The notes beneath the pieces are model-generated. The model did no database searches and had not been told where the DNA came from. It saw nothing but the letters and a program-made list of their open reading frames with translations. Made by a program: the position numbers and the translations under genes. Positions 56,729-63,833 of a DNA stretch of 63,833 bases are shown here, in pieces (within the stretch, counting starts at the first letter, position 1; each line of letters starts with the position of its first letter). This stretch comes from Streptococcus parasanguinis (lineage in GTDB: Bacteria > Bacillota > Bacilli > Lactobacillales > Streptococcaceae): assembly GCF_001074805.1 (NCBI RefSeq), contig NZ_JUPI01000131.1, forward strand, positions 1 to 63,833. Reading direction: 5' to 3'.

Positions 56729-58987
56729 ATGGAATCATTACAAAAATATGTGATTGATCATCATCAAAAAACAATTGCTGAATGTTCAAATGAAGAATTG
56801 TACATTGCCTTGCTAAATTACACCAAGCAAGCAAGCGCTCAAAAGAAAATCAATACTGGTAAGAAAAAAGTTTACTACATCTCAGCTGAGTTCTTGATCG
56901 GTAAACTCTTGTCTAACAACTTGATCAACTTGGGTCTTTACGACGATGTTAAAAAAGAATTGTCAGATGCTGGTAAAGACTTGATCGAAGTCGAAGAAGT
57001 GGAATTGGAACCATCACTTGGTAACGGTGGTTTGGGACGTTTGGCAGCCTGCTTTATCGACTCTATCTCAAGCCTTGGTTTGACAGGGGATGGGGTTGGT
57101 TTGAACTACCACTTTGGTTTGTTCCAACAAGTCCTTAAAAACAACCAACAAGAAACGATTCCAAACGCATGGTTGACTGACCAAAGCTGGCTCGTTCGTT
57201 CAAGCCGTAGCTACCAAGTGCCATTTGCACACTTCACATTGACTTCTACCCTTTATGATATCGATGTCCCTGGTTACAAGATTGATACCAAGAACCGTTT
57301 GCGTTTGTTCGACTTGGATTCAGTTGATTCATCTATTATTGAAGATGGTATTAACTTTGACAAGACAGATATCGCTCGCAACTTGACCCTCTTCTTGTAC
57401 CCAGATGATAGTAACCGTCAAGGGGAATTGCTCCGTATCTTCCAACAATACTTCATGGTATCAAACGGTGCACAATTGATCATCGACGAAGCCATCGAAA
57501 AAGGAAGCAACTTGCATGACCTTGCTGACTATGCTGTTGTCCAAATCAACGATACTCACCCATCAATGGTCATCCCTGAATTGATCCGTCTTTTGACAGA
57601 ACGTGGTATTGGAATGGATGAAGCCATCTCTATCGTTCGTAGCATGACGGCTTACACTAACCACACAATCCTTGCAGAAGCCCTTGAAAAATGGCCACTT
57701 GAATTCTTGCAAGAAGTGGTTCCTCACTTGGTTCCAATCATTGAAGAATTGGACCGCCGTGTTCGCGCTGAATACAAAGATCCAGCTGTTCAAATCATCG
57801 ATGAGAATGATCGCGTACACATGGCGCACATGGATATCCACTATGGATTTAGCGTAAACGGGGTAGCAGCACTTCACACAGAAATCTTGAAGAATTCTGA
57901 GTTGAAAGCCTTCTACGACATTTACCCTGAAAAATTCAACAACAAAACAAACGGTATCACATTCCGTCGTTGGCTCATGCATGCCAACCCAACCTTGTCA
58001 CACTACTTGGATGATATCCTCGGACGTGACTGGCACCATGACGCATCTAAATTGGAAGACCTTCTTTCTTATGAAGATAAAGATGCAGTCAAAGCAAAAT
58101 TGGAAAACATCAAGTCTCACAACAAACGTAAATTGGCTCGTTTCTTGAAAGACCATCAAGGTGTGGAAATCAATCCTAACTCTATCTTTGATACCCAAAT
58201 CAAACGTCTCCACGAATACAAACGTCAACAAATGAACGCTTTGTATGTGATCCACAAATACTTGGACATCAAAGCTGGAAATATCCCTGCTCGCCCAATC
58301 ACTGTTCTCTTTGGTGGTAAAGCAGCTCCTGCCTACACCATTGCACAAGATATCATCCACTTGATCCTTTGCTTGTCTGAAGTGATTGCAAACGATCCAG
58401 CAGTAGCTCCACACTTGCAAGTGGTGATGGTTGAAAACTACAACGTAACTGCTGCAAGCTACTTGATCCCAGCTAGCGATATTTCTGAGCAAATCTCTCT
58501 TGCTTCGAAAGAAGCTTCAGGTACTGGTAACATGAAATTCATGTTGAATGGTGCATTGACACTTGGTACGATGGATGGAGCCAACGTGGAAATCGCTGAA
58601 TTGGTTGGACGTGACAACATCTACATCTTCGGTGAAGATTCAGAAACTGTAATCGATCTATATGAGAAATCAGCATACAAATCAGCGGACTTCTATGAAC
58701 GTGAAGCTATCAAACCATTGGTAGACTTCATTATCAGCGATGCCGTTCTTGCAGTTGGTAACAAGGAACGCTTGACTCGTCTTCACAAGGAATTGATCAA
58801 CAAAGACTGGTTCATGACTCTTCTTGACTTGGAAGACTACATTGTCACCAAAGAACGTATGTTGGCTGACTACGAAGACCGTGATGCATGGTTGGATCAA
58901 GTCATCGTTAACATTGCTAAAGCAGGATTCTTCTCATCTGACCGTACGATCGCTCAGTACAATGAAGATATCTGGCACTTAAACTAA
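56729..58987 (+). CDS. glgP: Glycogen/maltodextrin phosphorylase
   Basis: 752 residues. Releases glucose-1-phosphate from maltodextrin ends. The PLP lysine is about residue 603 in [20 protein letters not shown]; other family motifs are [19 protein letters not shown] (about 92-110) and [14 protein letters not shown]. Often named malP in streptococci. Follows malQ by 44 bases. Confidence 0.96.
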   Translation: MESLQKYVIDHHQKTIAECSNEELYIALLNYTKQASAQKKINTGKKKVYYISAEFLIGKLLSNNLINLGLYDDVKKELSDAGKDLIEVEEVELEPSLGNGGLGRLAACFIDSISSLGLTGDGVGLNYHFGLFQQVLKNNQQETIPNAWLTDQSWLVRSSRSYQVPFAHFTLTSTLYDIDVPGYKIDTKNRLRLFDLDSVDSSIIEDGINFDKTDIARNLTLFLYPDDSNRQGELLRIFQQYFMVSNGAQLIIDEAIEKGSNLHDLADYAVVQINDTHPSMVIPELIRLLTERGIGMDEAISIVRSMTAYTNHTILAEALEKWPLEFLQEVVPHLVPIIEELDRRVRAEYKDPAVQIIDENDRVHMAHMDIHYGFSVNGVAALHTEILKNSELKAFYDIYPEKFNNKTNGITFRRWLMHANPTLSHYLDDILGRDWHHDASKLEDLLSYEDKDAVKAKLENIKSHNKRKLARFLKDHQGVEINPNSIFDTQIKRLHEYKRQQMNALYVIHKYLDIKAGNIPARPITVLFGGKAAPAYTIAQDIIHLILCLSEVIANDPAVAPHLQVVMVENYNVTAASYLIPASDISEQISLASKEASGTGNMKFMLNGALTLGTMDGANVEIAELVGRDNIYIFGEDSETVIDLYEKSAYKSADFYEREAIKPLVDFIISDAVLAVGNKERLTRLHKELINKDWFMTLLDLEDYIVTKERMLADYEDRDAWLDQVIVNIAKAGFFSSDRTIAQYNEDIWHLN

Positions 58988-59000
58988 TCATTAGTTGTTA

Positions 59001-59029
59001 GACCAAGGTTCTTAGGACCTTGGTCTTTT
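59001..59029 (+). terminator. malQ-glgP terminator
   Basis: GACCAAGGT (59001-59009) pairs with ACCTTGGTC (59017-59025), then TTTTT. Confidence 0.9.
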
Positions 59030-59170
59030 TCATTTCTTGTTATTTGGGAAGAAAAAGGAAGGAATTTAAAGAATGGACACTTCTGTAAACAGTGTTGTTT
59101 TTTTGAATTTTTCCGATCCGGCAGGGAAAAAATTACATAATTTTTTATTTTAACCTTCAAATCTAATCTA

Positions 59171-59266
59171 TTGGTATAAAAAAATACTTCCCCTAAAAAA
59201 GCCTTCCGGTGAAATTTATAAAAAGAGAAACCGGGATGAAAATCCTTGAAAATAAAGGATTTTTCA
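59171..59266 (+). ncRNA. Candidate small RNA upstream of the adhesin gene
   Basis: TGGTATAAA (59172-59180) could be an extended -10. About 10 bases later a segment of about 80 bases begins with CTTCCCC and CCTTCC, which could pair with Shine-Dalgarno sequences. It ends in AAATCCTT/AAGGATTT (59240-59247, 59255-59262) and a T run, a plausible terminator. No reading frame fits it. The rest of the 58988-59478 gap holds the glgP terminator and the adhesin promoter. Confidence 0.4.
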
Positions 59267-59391
59267 CAGGTTCTTACATATATTTTCAACTAAAAGATGA
59301 GGAAGGTCCGTAAGGTTTGGCGTTTCAAGTTGTTATATCTTTAAAGTAAAATAAAAAATTAAATAGACAAATATTTAAAAATGGTTGATTG

Positions 59392-59400
59392 TGATACAAT
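59392..59400 (+). promoter_or_regulatory. Adhesin gene promoter -10
   Basis: TGA-TACAAT is an extended -10 about 80 bases before the adhesin ATG. No clear -35. Confidence 0.6.
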
Positions 59401-59478
59401 AGAGTTAACTGGCAGTAGCATATTTTTGCCTCTACAGTGAGATTTTTTTAAACATAAACAAAAAGGAGAGTTTTGAAA

Positions 59479-62307
59479 ATGAAAAGCTATCGTGAACATG
59501 TTTCGAAGCAGGAAAAATTTTCAATTCGTAAGTTATCAGTCGGTGTTGTTTCATTGGCCATCGCTGGATTGGCTACTGTTAATACCTACGGAGCAGAAGT
59601 GAAAGCAGATGAAGCAACAGCGCCTGCAACTGAAGCGACTACTACGGATACAGCAACAAGCGATGCAGCTGTTTCAACAAGTTCTAAGTTGACATCTACA
59701 ACTGTGACAGAAGGAAATAAAACAGTTACGACGACTTATGTAGAATCACCAGAACTTGAAAAAGCAAAAGCTGATGCGGCTACAGAAGGTGTGACCGTTA
59801 CAGAAGAAGCTGAAAAAGTCCAACCATCTATCGCAGCAGCAGAAGCAGATAATAAAGCTCAAACAGCTGAAATCAACACAGTAGTTGATAACTACAAAAA
59901 GGCAAAAGCGGAGTATGAAGCAAAATCTCAAGAAATCACATTGATTGAAAAGAGAAATGCAGAAGCAGAAGCGGCTTACAAGAAACAAGTAGAAGACTAC
60001 AAAACCCAACAAGCAGCTTATGATAAAGCTTTAGGAGAGTACAATGCTAAAAAGGCAGCCTACGATGCTAAAGTAGCAGAAAAAGCAGCAGCAGATAAGG
60101 CCAATGCAGAAGCAAAAGCTAAGTATGAAGCAGAAATGGCTGTTTACAATACAGCGAAAGCGCAATACGATAAAGATTTACAAGAATACCAAACTAAGAA
60201 AGCGCAATACGATAAAGATAAAGCAGCTTATGATCAATTGGTAGCGAAGAAGGCAGAAGAAGATGCTGCTAAGGCTCAATACGAAGCTGATCTTGCAAAA
60301 TACAATGTAGAAAAAGTACAGTACGAAAATGATTATATTGCTTATCAAAAGAAATTAGCTGAATACGAAGTTGCCAAAAAACAATATACGGACGCGAAAC
60401 AAGCATACGACAAATATATGACAGACAATGCGTATGCTGACCTTAAAAATGTTTCAACTGTTCAAGATTTGACCTTCCAACGTGAAGGTGGTGCAACTCA
60501 CACCATTGACGGCATCAGCACTTATCTTACTCGTGATGCTCAAGCTCGTTTAAATACAAGCAATGTCCATCAATATGATTCTAATAAATTGGAAGCTTCA
60601 GATATTGTAGCAACTAGTCCTTGGGCCAATAATGAAACTGAGTACATTCAAGTGAAAGAAGGCGATAAATTTGTCGTTACTTATGATAACTTGAATCAGT
60701 CCAGCATGCGTGAAAATACGGATATGCATCCAATCAAACGTGTGATTTACCGTTATGAGATTTTAAGTCTTCCATCAAATGATGGCAAAGGGATTGCAGC
60801 AGTCAACGCAGATCCAACGGTAACCATGACAGTGGGTGCTTCAACAGACCAAGACAAACCTGTTAAGGTTGCTGTCGATGTTGAATTCTATGATGGTGAT
60901 GGCAATAAATTTGATTTGACTCAACGCAATGCCATTGTCGCTTTGAACTCGCTCAACCACTGGACAGGTGCTTCCTATGTCGATAGTGGAGACAAACCTC
61001 GTGCCCTTACAGTAGAAGCCAAAGATAAAGATGGCAACACTGTTCGTGGAACTTGGGATCCATATGCAGATGGTTCATCCATGAGCATTGAAAACAATGA
61101 AGTGAAGGTTAAAACAGGAAAAGCAGACTTTGGTACTGCAACTGTTTCCATTTCAGCAGACAACCCTCTCAAAATTGTGACTCAGAAATATGGTTATGTT
61201 AAAGATGACACAGGTAAATGGGTTCCTGGTACGACACCTGAGAAGGAAGAAGTAACGGATGCGTTAACTGTAAATGCTTCGGGTTCAGGAAGTGTTCATT
61301 CTATTGGTACAGAAGAATTTACCTTTGAAGGTAAGGATGATGTTATCGGATCATACAAAGTAGATGCAACTACAGGTCAAATTACGTTCACACCTAAGAA
61401 GAAATTTGAAAACGTGGAACACCAAGAGTCTGTAAATGTTGGAAATAATAAATTTATTCCAATTCCAAACTCAAGTGTTTCTTATGATGCTGCTACTAAA
61501 GAAGTGACTTCCTTTAAAGATAACCAATATATTGAACATGGATCTGTCTTTAACGGTGAATCTTCAACAACTCTTGAAGGTTGGGATAATCCATCTTCTC
61601 CATACCTCTATTATGGTGGAGCAGGCTTGAAGATGTCAGATGGACACTTAGTCTTTACGGCTAATGGTGCCAATGCGGCTGGTCAACCAACGGTTTATTG
61701 GTTTGCCATCAACTCAAATGTAGGTCTTCCTAAAGAGCCAGGAGAAGAACCGAAAGAGCCAACAAAACCAACAGAACCAAAGGCTCCAACTCCACCAACG
61801 ATTACAGTGGAAAATCTACCTGCAGAGCCAACGAAACCAGAAGAACCTAAATCACCAACTCCGCCAACAGCACCTAACTACACTGTGATTACGGTCGATG
61901 TGGAGGAACCAAAATCACCAACTCCACCAACAGAGCCAACCCCACCGACTCCTGAAGTTGTTCCAAATACGAATCCGGTGAAACCGGAAGCTGAAGTGAA
62001 ATGGCATAAGAATAAAGTGGTAACGGAAACAGATATTCCAACCCCACCAACGCCAGTTCCTCCAACTCCACCAACACCATATAACCCACCAACACCAATT
62101 GTTCCACCTACACCAATCGTTCCACCAACTCCAGAGGTTCCAACCGAACCAACTCCTGAAGTTCCGGAACAGCCTGTACAACCTGCGCAACCACAAACAC
62201 CTGCGCTTCCAAATACAGGTACAGAAAGCTCAACTGCAGCTGTTCTTGCAGGTGCGATGGCTGGATTGCTTGGATTGGGTCTTGCACGCAAGAAAAAAGA
62301 AGATTAA
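59479..62307 (+). CDS. Antigen I/II-type LPxTG surface adhesin with GbpC/Spa V domain
   Basis: 942 residues from ATG 59479 (AAAAGGAGAG upstream). YSIRK-type signal FSIRKLSVGVVSLAIAG (14-30). Alanine-rich helical repeats at about 140-320 with Tyr-heptads such as KAQYDKDLQEYQTKK, the A region. The V/GbpC-Spa domain is about 331-750. Proline-rich region of about 755-905 (PTPPTP, P region). LPNTG at 910-914, hydrophobic helix and KKKED tail for sortase anchoring. Full antigen I/II proteins have a further C domain of some 500 residues between the P region and LPxTG; it is absent, so this is a short form closer to GbpC. Likely binds salivary proteins or glucan. Confidence 0.88.
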   Translation: MKSYREHVSKQEKFSIRKLSVGVVSLAIAGLATVNTYGAEVKADEATAPATEATTTDTATSDAAVSTSSKLTSTTVTEGNKTVTTTYVESPELEKAKADAATEGVTVTEEAEKVQPSIAAAEADNKAQTAEINTVVDNYKKAKAEYEAKSQEITLIEKRNAEAEAAYKKQVEDYKTQQAAYDKALGEYNAKKAAYDAKVAEKAAADKANAEAKAKYEAEMAVYNTAKAQYDKDLQEYQTKKAQYDKDKAAYDQLVAKKAEEDAAKAQYEADLAKYNVEKVQYENDYIAYQKKLAEYEVAKKQYTDAKQAYDKYMTDNAYADLKNVSTVQDLTFQREGGATHTIDGISTYLTRDAQARLNTSNVHQYDSNKLEASDIVATSPWANNETEYIQVKEGDKFVVTYDNLNQSSMRENTDMHPIKRVIYRYEILSLPSNDGKGIAAVNADPTVTMTVGASTDQDKPVKVAVDVEFYDGDGNKFDLTQRNAIVALNSLNHWTGASYVDSGDKPRALTVEAKDKDGNTVRGTWDPYADGSSMSIENNEVKVKTGKADFGTATVSISADNPLKIVTQKYGYVKDDTGKWVPGTTPEKEEVTDALTVNASGSGSVHSIGTEEFTFEGKDDVIGSYKVDATTGQITFTPKKKFENVEHQESVNVGNNKFIPIPNSSVSYDAATKEVTSFKDNQYIEHGSVFNGESSTTLEGWDNPSSPYLYYGGAGLKMSDGHLVFTANGANAAGQPTVYWFAINSNVGLPKEPGEEPKEPTKPTEPKAPTPPTITVENLPAEPTKPEEPKSPTPPTAPNYTVITVDVEEPKSPTPPTEPTPPTPEVVPNTNPVKPEAEVKWHKNKVVTETDIPTPPTPVPPTPPTPYNPPTPIVPPTPIVPPTPEVPTEPTPEVPEQPVQPAQPQTPALPNTGTESSTAAVLAGAMAGLLGLGLARKKKED

Positions 62308-62341
62308 TTCTTCGTTCTTTCGTCCATTCATCTAAATAAAG

Positions 62342-62373
62342 AAAGTCAGAAGGCAAGTCCTTCTGGCTTTTTT
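62342..62373 (+). terminator. Adhesin gene terminator
   Basis: AAAGTCAGAAGG (62342-62353) pairs with CCTTCTGGCTTT (62359-62370, one G-T), then T. Confidence 0.88.
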
Positions 62374-62485
62374 GATGGGAGTGATGACCAAATAGTTGAG
62401 AAATAGAACAGAATAGTTTTTGGATAAGGAGAGGAAATGGCTTTTATAGACCAAATCGTGTCGAAATGAAGCAGAATAGAAATGG

Positions 62486-62683
62486 ATGACACAAGAAGAA
62501 GAGAATGAGGTATACTGGTGGTGTTCGAATGAAAGTTTATAGGACTCCGTTATATCTCTAATCATTCCAATGATACAGTTGTGATGTCTTTTTCATCTTT
62601 TGCACACATTATTTTCCAAATGAATTTCATTTGAACGTATCAGTGATCAGGCAAGTGCTTCCACTGTTTTGAGGCGCTTGCCT
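62486..62683 (+). ncRNA. Candidate structured RNA between adhesin and the 62735 gene
   Basis: ATGACA (62486-62491) and TATACT (62511-62516) could be a promoter, though the 19-base spacer is long. GTTCGAATGAAA (62522-62533) pairs with TTTCATTTGAAC (62624-62635) in 11 of 12 positions. Inside is ATCATT-CC-AATGAT (62562-62575). AGGCAAGTGC (62649-62658) pairs with GCGCTTGCCT (62674-62683) as a final hairpin. No coding frame fits. It fills most of the 62308-62734 gap. Confidence 0.4.
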
Positions 62684-62706
62684 TTCTATCTGTATCGCGA
62701 TATAAT
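62678..62706 (+). promoter_or_regulatory. Promoter of the 62735 gene
   Basis: TTGCCT (62678-62683) is 17 bases from TATAAT (62701-62706). The -35 is also the 3' arm of the hairpin at 62649-62683. Confidence 0.65.
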
Positions 62707-62734
62707 AGGGTGTAAGAAATGAAAAGGAGTTTGT

Positions 62735-63250
62735 ATGAAAAAGAAACCTATCTATCTTTACATCCTGTTATTTTTCTCTACGGTTGGAACCCTGACTTCA
62801 GCTGTCTCAACCTTTGGAGCTTCAAAGAGTTTTGAGCTGACAGATGATTTTGCGAAACAACTTGGTTTAACAACGGCTCAAGACAAGGCGGACTATGTGA
62901 CATATTATGAGAAATCAGCCCAACTCAATCAGTCTCCACTAACCTTTTTATTTGTTTCCCTGATTCTGATTGCCTTACTGGCAACTTTCTATTTCCTCTT
63001 TATGAAGCAGGATCTGTTAACAGCCCATTATACTTACATGGGGCAGATTTTATTAAGTCAAGCCTTCTCTTGCTATAATTATTTTGCAGGGCGTCCGCTA
63101 TTGGCTAGTTTTTCAAACCCGTCCCTTCGTCAACGATATCTAGCATCTTCGTCCATTGCTTTGTTGCTCTTGACTGCTTTATCTCTTCTCTTCCTTGGAA
63201 TTGTTTTGTATAAAACCTTGCGTTTGAGAAAAGCTCAAGCTACGGCATAA
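62735..63250 (+). CDS. Four-helix membrane protein of unknown function
   Basis: 171 residues. Four membrane helices at about 7-27, 70-90, 103-125 and 136-160, with a 40-residue extracellular loop between the first two (SKSFELTDDFAKQLGLTTAQ). No recognisable motif. AAAAGGAG precedes the ATG. A hairpin after the stop separates it from nrdI. Confidence 0.75.
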   Translation: MKKKPIYLYILLFFSTVGTLTSAVSTFGASKSFELTDDFAKQLGLTTAQDKADYVTYYEKSAQLNQSPLTFLFVSLILIALLATFYFLFMKQDLLTAHYTYMGQILLSQAFSCYNYFAGRPLLASFSNPSLRQRYLASSSIALLLLTALSLLFLGIVLYKTLRLRKAQATA

Positions 63251-63267
63251 TAGATAAGTTTGAATGG

Positions 63268-63292
63268 AGCTCTCTTAGAGGATAAGAGAGCT
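63268..63292 (+). terminator. Hairpin between the 62735 gene and nrdI
   Basis: AGCTCTCTTA (63268-63277) pairs with TAAGAGAGCT (63283-63292). The T run is weak (TTCTTG), so nrdI may be read through. Confidence 0.65.
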
Positions 63293-63311
63293 TCTTGATT
63301 GGAGAAAAAAG

Positions 63312-63767
63312 ATGAAAGTATCCTTTGTTTATATTAGTCTGAGTGGGAATACAGAGAGTTTTGTCCGCCGCTTAAGTGACTATTTGCTGGAAGCCCATCC
63401 CGGACTTGAAATCGAGAAAGTGCATGTGAAAGACATGGTCAAAGAGGGCCAGTCCTTCTTTGAAATGACCAATCCTTTTATCACTTTTTTGCCTACCTAT
63501 TTGGAGGGTGGAAATGGTGTTGACAATGGCGATGTGGAAATTTTGACGACAGATGTTGCGGATTTTATTGCTTATGGAGACAATGCCAGCAAGTGCTTAG
63601 GAGTGGTTGGATCAGGCAATCGGAATTTTAACAATCAATATTGTTTAACCGCTAAGCAATACAGCCAACGCTTTGGTTTCCCCATGTTAGCCGATTTTGA
63701 AATGCGGGGGATGTTGGGAGATATTAAAAAAGTAGCCGCCATTGTAGAAGATTTGTATCATCTTTAA
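63312..63767 (+). CDS. nrdI: NrdI flavodoxin-like protein
   Basis: 151 residues. FMN-binding VYISLSGNTESFVRRL (6-21), with the longer NrdI loop TYLEGGNGVDNGDVEI and GVVGSGNRNFNNQYCLTAKQ. NrdI supplies the oxidant that builds the dimanganese-tyrosyl cofactor of class Ib ribonucleotide reductase. nrdE/nrdF/nrdH are not in the window. GGAGAAAAA precedes the ATG. Confidence 0.93.
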   Translation: MKVSFVYISLSGNTESFVRRLSDYLLEAHPGLEIEKVHVKDMVKEGQSFFEMTNPFITFLPTYLEGGNGVDNGDVEILTTDVADFIAYGDNASKCLGVVGSGNRNFNNQYCLTAKQYSQRFGFPMLADFEMRGMLGDIKKVAAIVEDLYHL

Positions 63768-63777
63768 AATAAAGAGA

Positions 63778-63833
63778 GTGGGACAGAAATCGGTAATTCG
63801 TTAGAATTCGATTTCGTCGTCCCACCTCCGCAC
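63778..63833. repeat. Intergenic hairpin repeat, cut by the window end
   Basis: A three-part stem: GTGGGAC (63778-63784) with GTCCCAC (63819-63825), GAAATCG (63786-63792) with CGATTTC (63809-63815), and AATTC/GAATT at the tip. It is followed by CTCCGCAC. Sequences of this type, with GTGGGACAGAAATCG and CCACCTCCGCAC, are dispersed between genes in oral streptococci. Only one copy is in this window. It may also end nrdI transcription. Confidence 0.7.

Noticed and set aside
61878..62291. 137-codon glycine/valine-rich frame antisense to the adhesin
   Set aside because: It is the complement of the proline-rich repeat and LPNTG region; the low complexity explains the open frame.

Overview
This window is a Streptococcus chromosome segment, most like the mitis/sanguinis/parasanguinis oral group. 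The evidence is the dlt operon headed by dltX, the malX/malF/malG-malQ/glgP regulon, an antigen I/II-type LPNTG adhesin, low GC, and the gene order trpS, guaB, recF, ymfF-ymfH, rodZ, pgsA, ecfA1-ecfA2-ecfT, which in this genus lies close to oriC. Two parS sites and one near-match support closeness to the origin. Species cannot be fixed from the sequence alone. I see no IS element, prophage or CRISPR array.

Layout. 1-8.8 kb: end of a tRNA-Asn, a YfhO-type membrane protein, an ABC-F ATPase with one degenerate ATP site, trpS, guaB, and convergent yaaA-recF. 8.9-14.9 kb: one run of M16 peptidase-like pair, short RodZ, pgsA and the ECF energizing module; mreC/mreD are absent. 15-18.7 kb: two secreted LysM proteins flanking a HAD phosphatase and the two-subunit L-serine dehydratase. 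18.8-26.8 kb: mnmA, NUDIX, mnmG, then gdpP-rplI-dnaB-veg. 26.8-29.5 kb: a TPP riboswitch with terminator controlling a thiamine-precursor ABC transporter. 29.6-34 kb: rpsD, then a divergent TetR/YhgE-Pip pair with two matching operators. 34-39.1 kb: two lipoproteins, a VTC-domain/DUF4956 pair divergent from the beta-helix lipoprotein, and a cytoplasmic S41-like protein behind a perfect CiaR box. 39.2-43.8 kb: dltXABCD. 43.8-47.1 kb: a DnaA-box cluster, a small membrane protein, aspS, YitT. 47.1-59 kb: maltodextrin regulon (malX-malF-malG-malA-malR-pulA leftward, malQ-glgP rightward). 59-63.8 kb: adhesin, a small membrane protein, nrdI, and a dispersed-type hairpin repeat cut by the window end.

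How parts work together. Maltodextrins are bound by MalX and imported by MalF/MalG (the ATPase is encoded elsewhere), then processed by MalQ, GlgP and PulA. MalR probably controls both directions through two identical operators placed in opposite orientation. Dlt D-alanylates teichoic acids. The VTC, DUF4956 and beta-helix proteins look like an uncharacterised surface-polymer module.

The observations most worth a second look are: the DnaA-box cluster away from dnaA; a family of 16-bp palindromes (TTKACA-N4-TGTMAA), often paired, found only in the left 28 kb; the CiaR-box S41-like protein lacking the usual lysine; opposed direct-repeat arrays between the beta-helix lipoprotein and VTC genes; and two candidate small RNAs flanking the adhesin. 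All calls come from reading the sequence; no database search was run.
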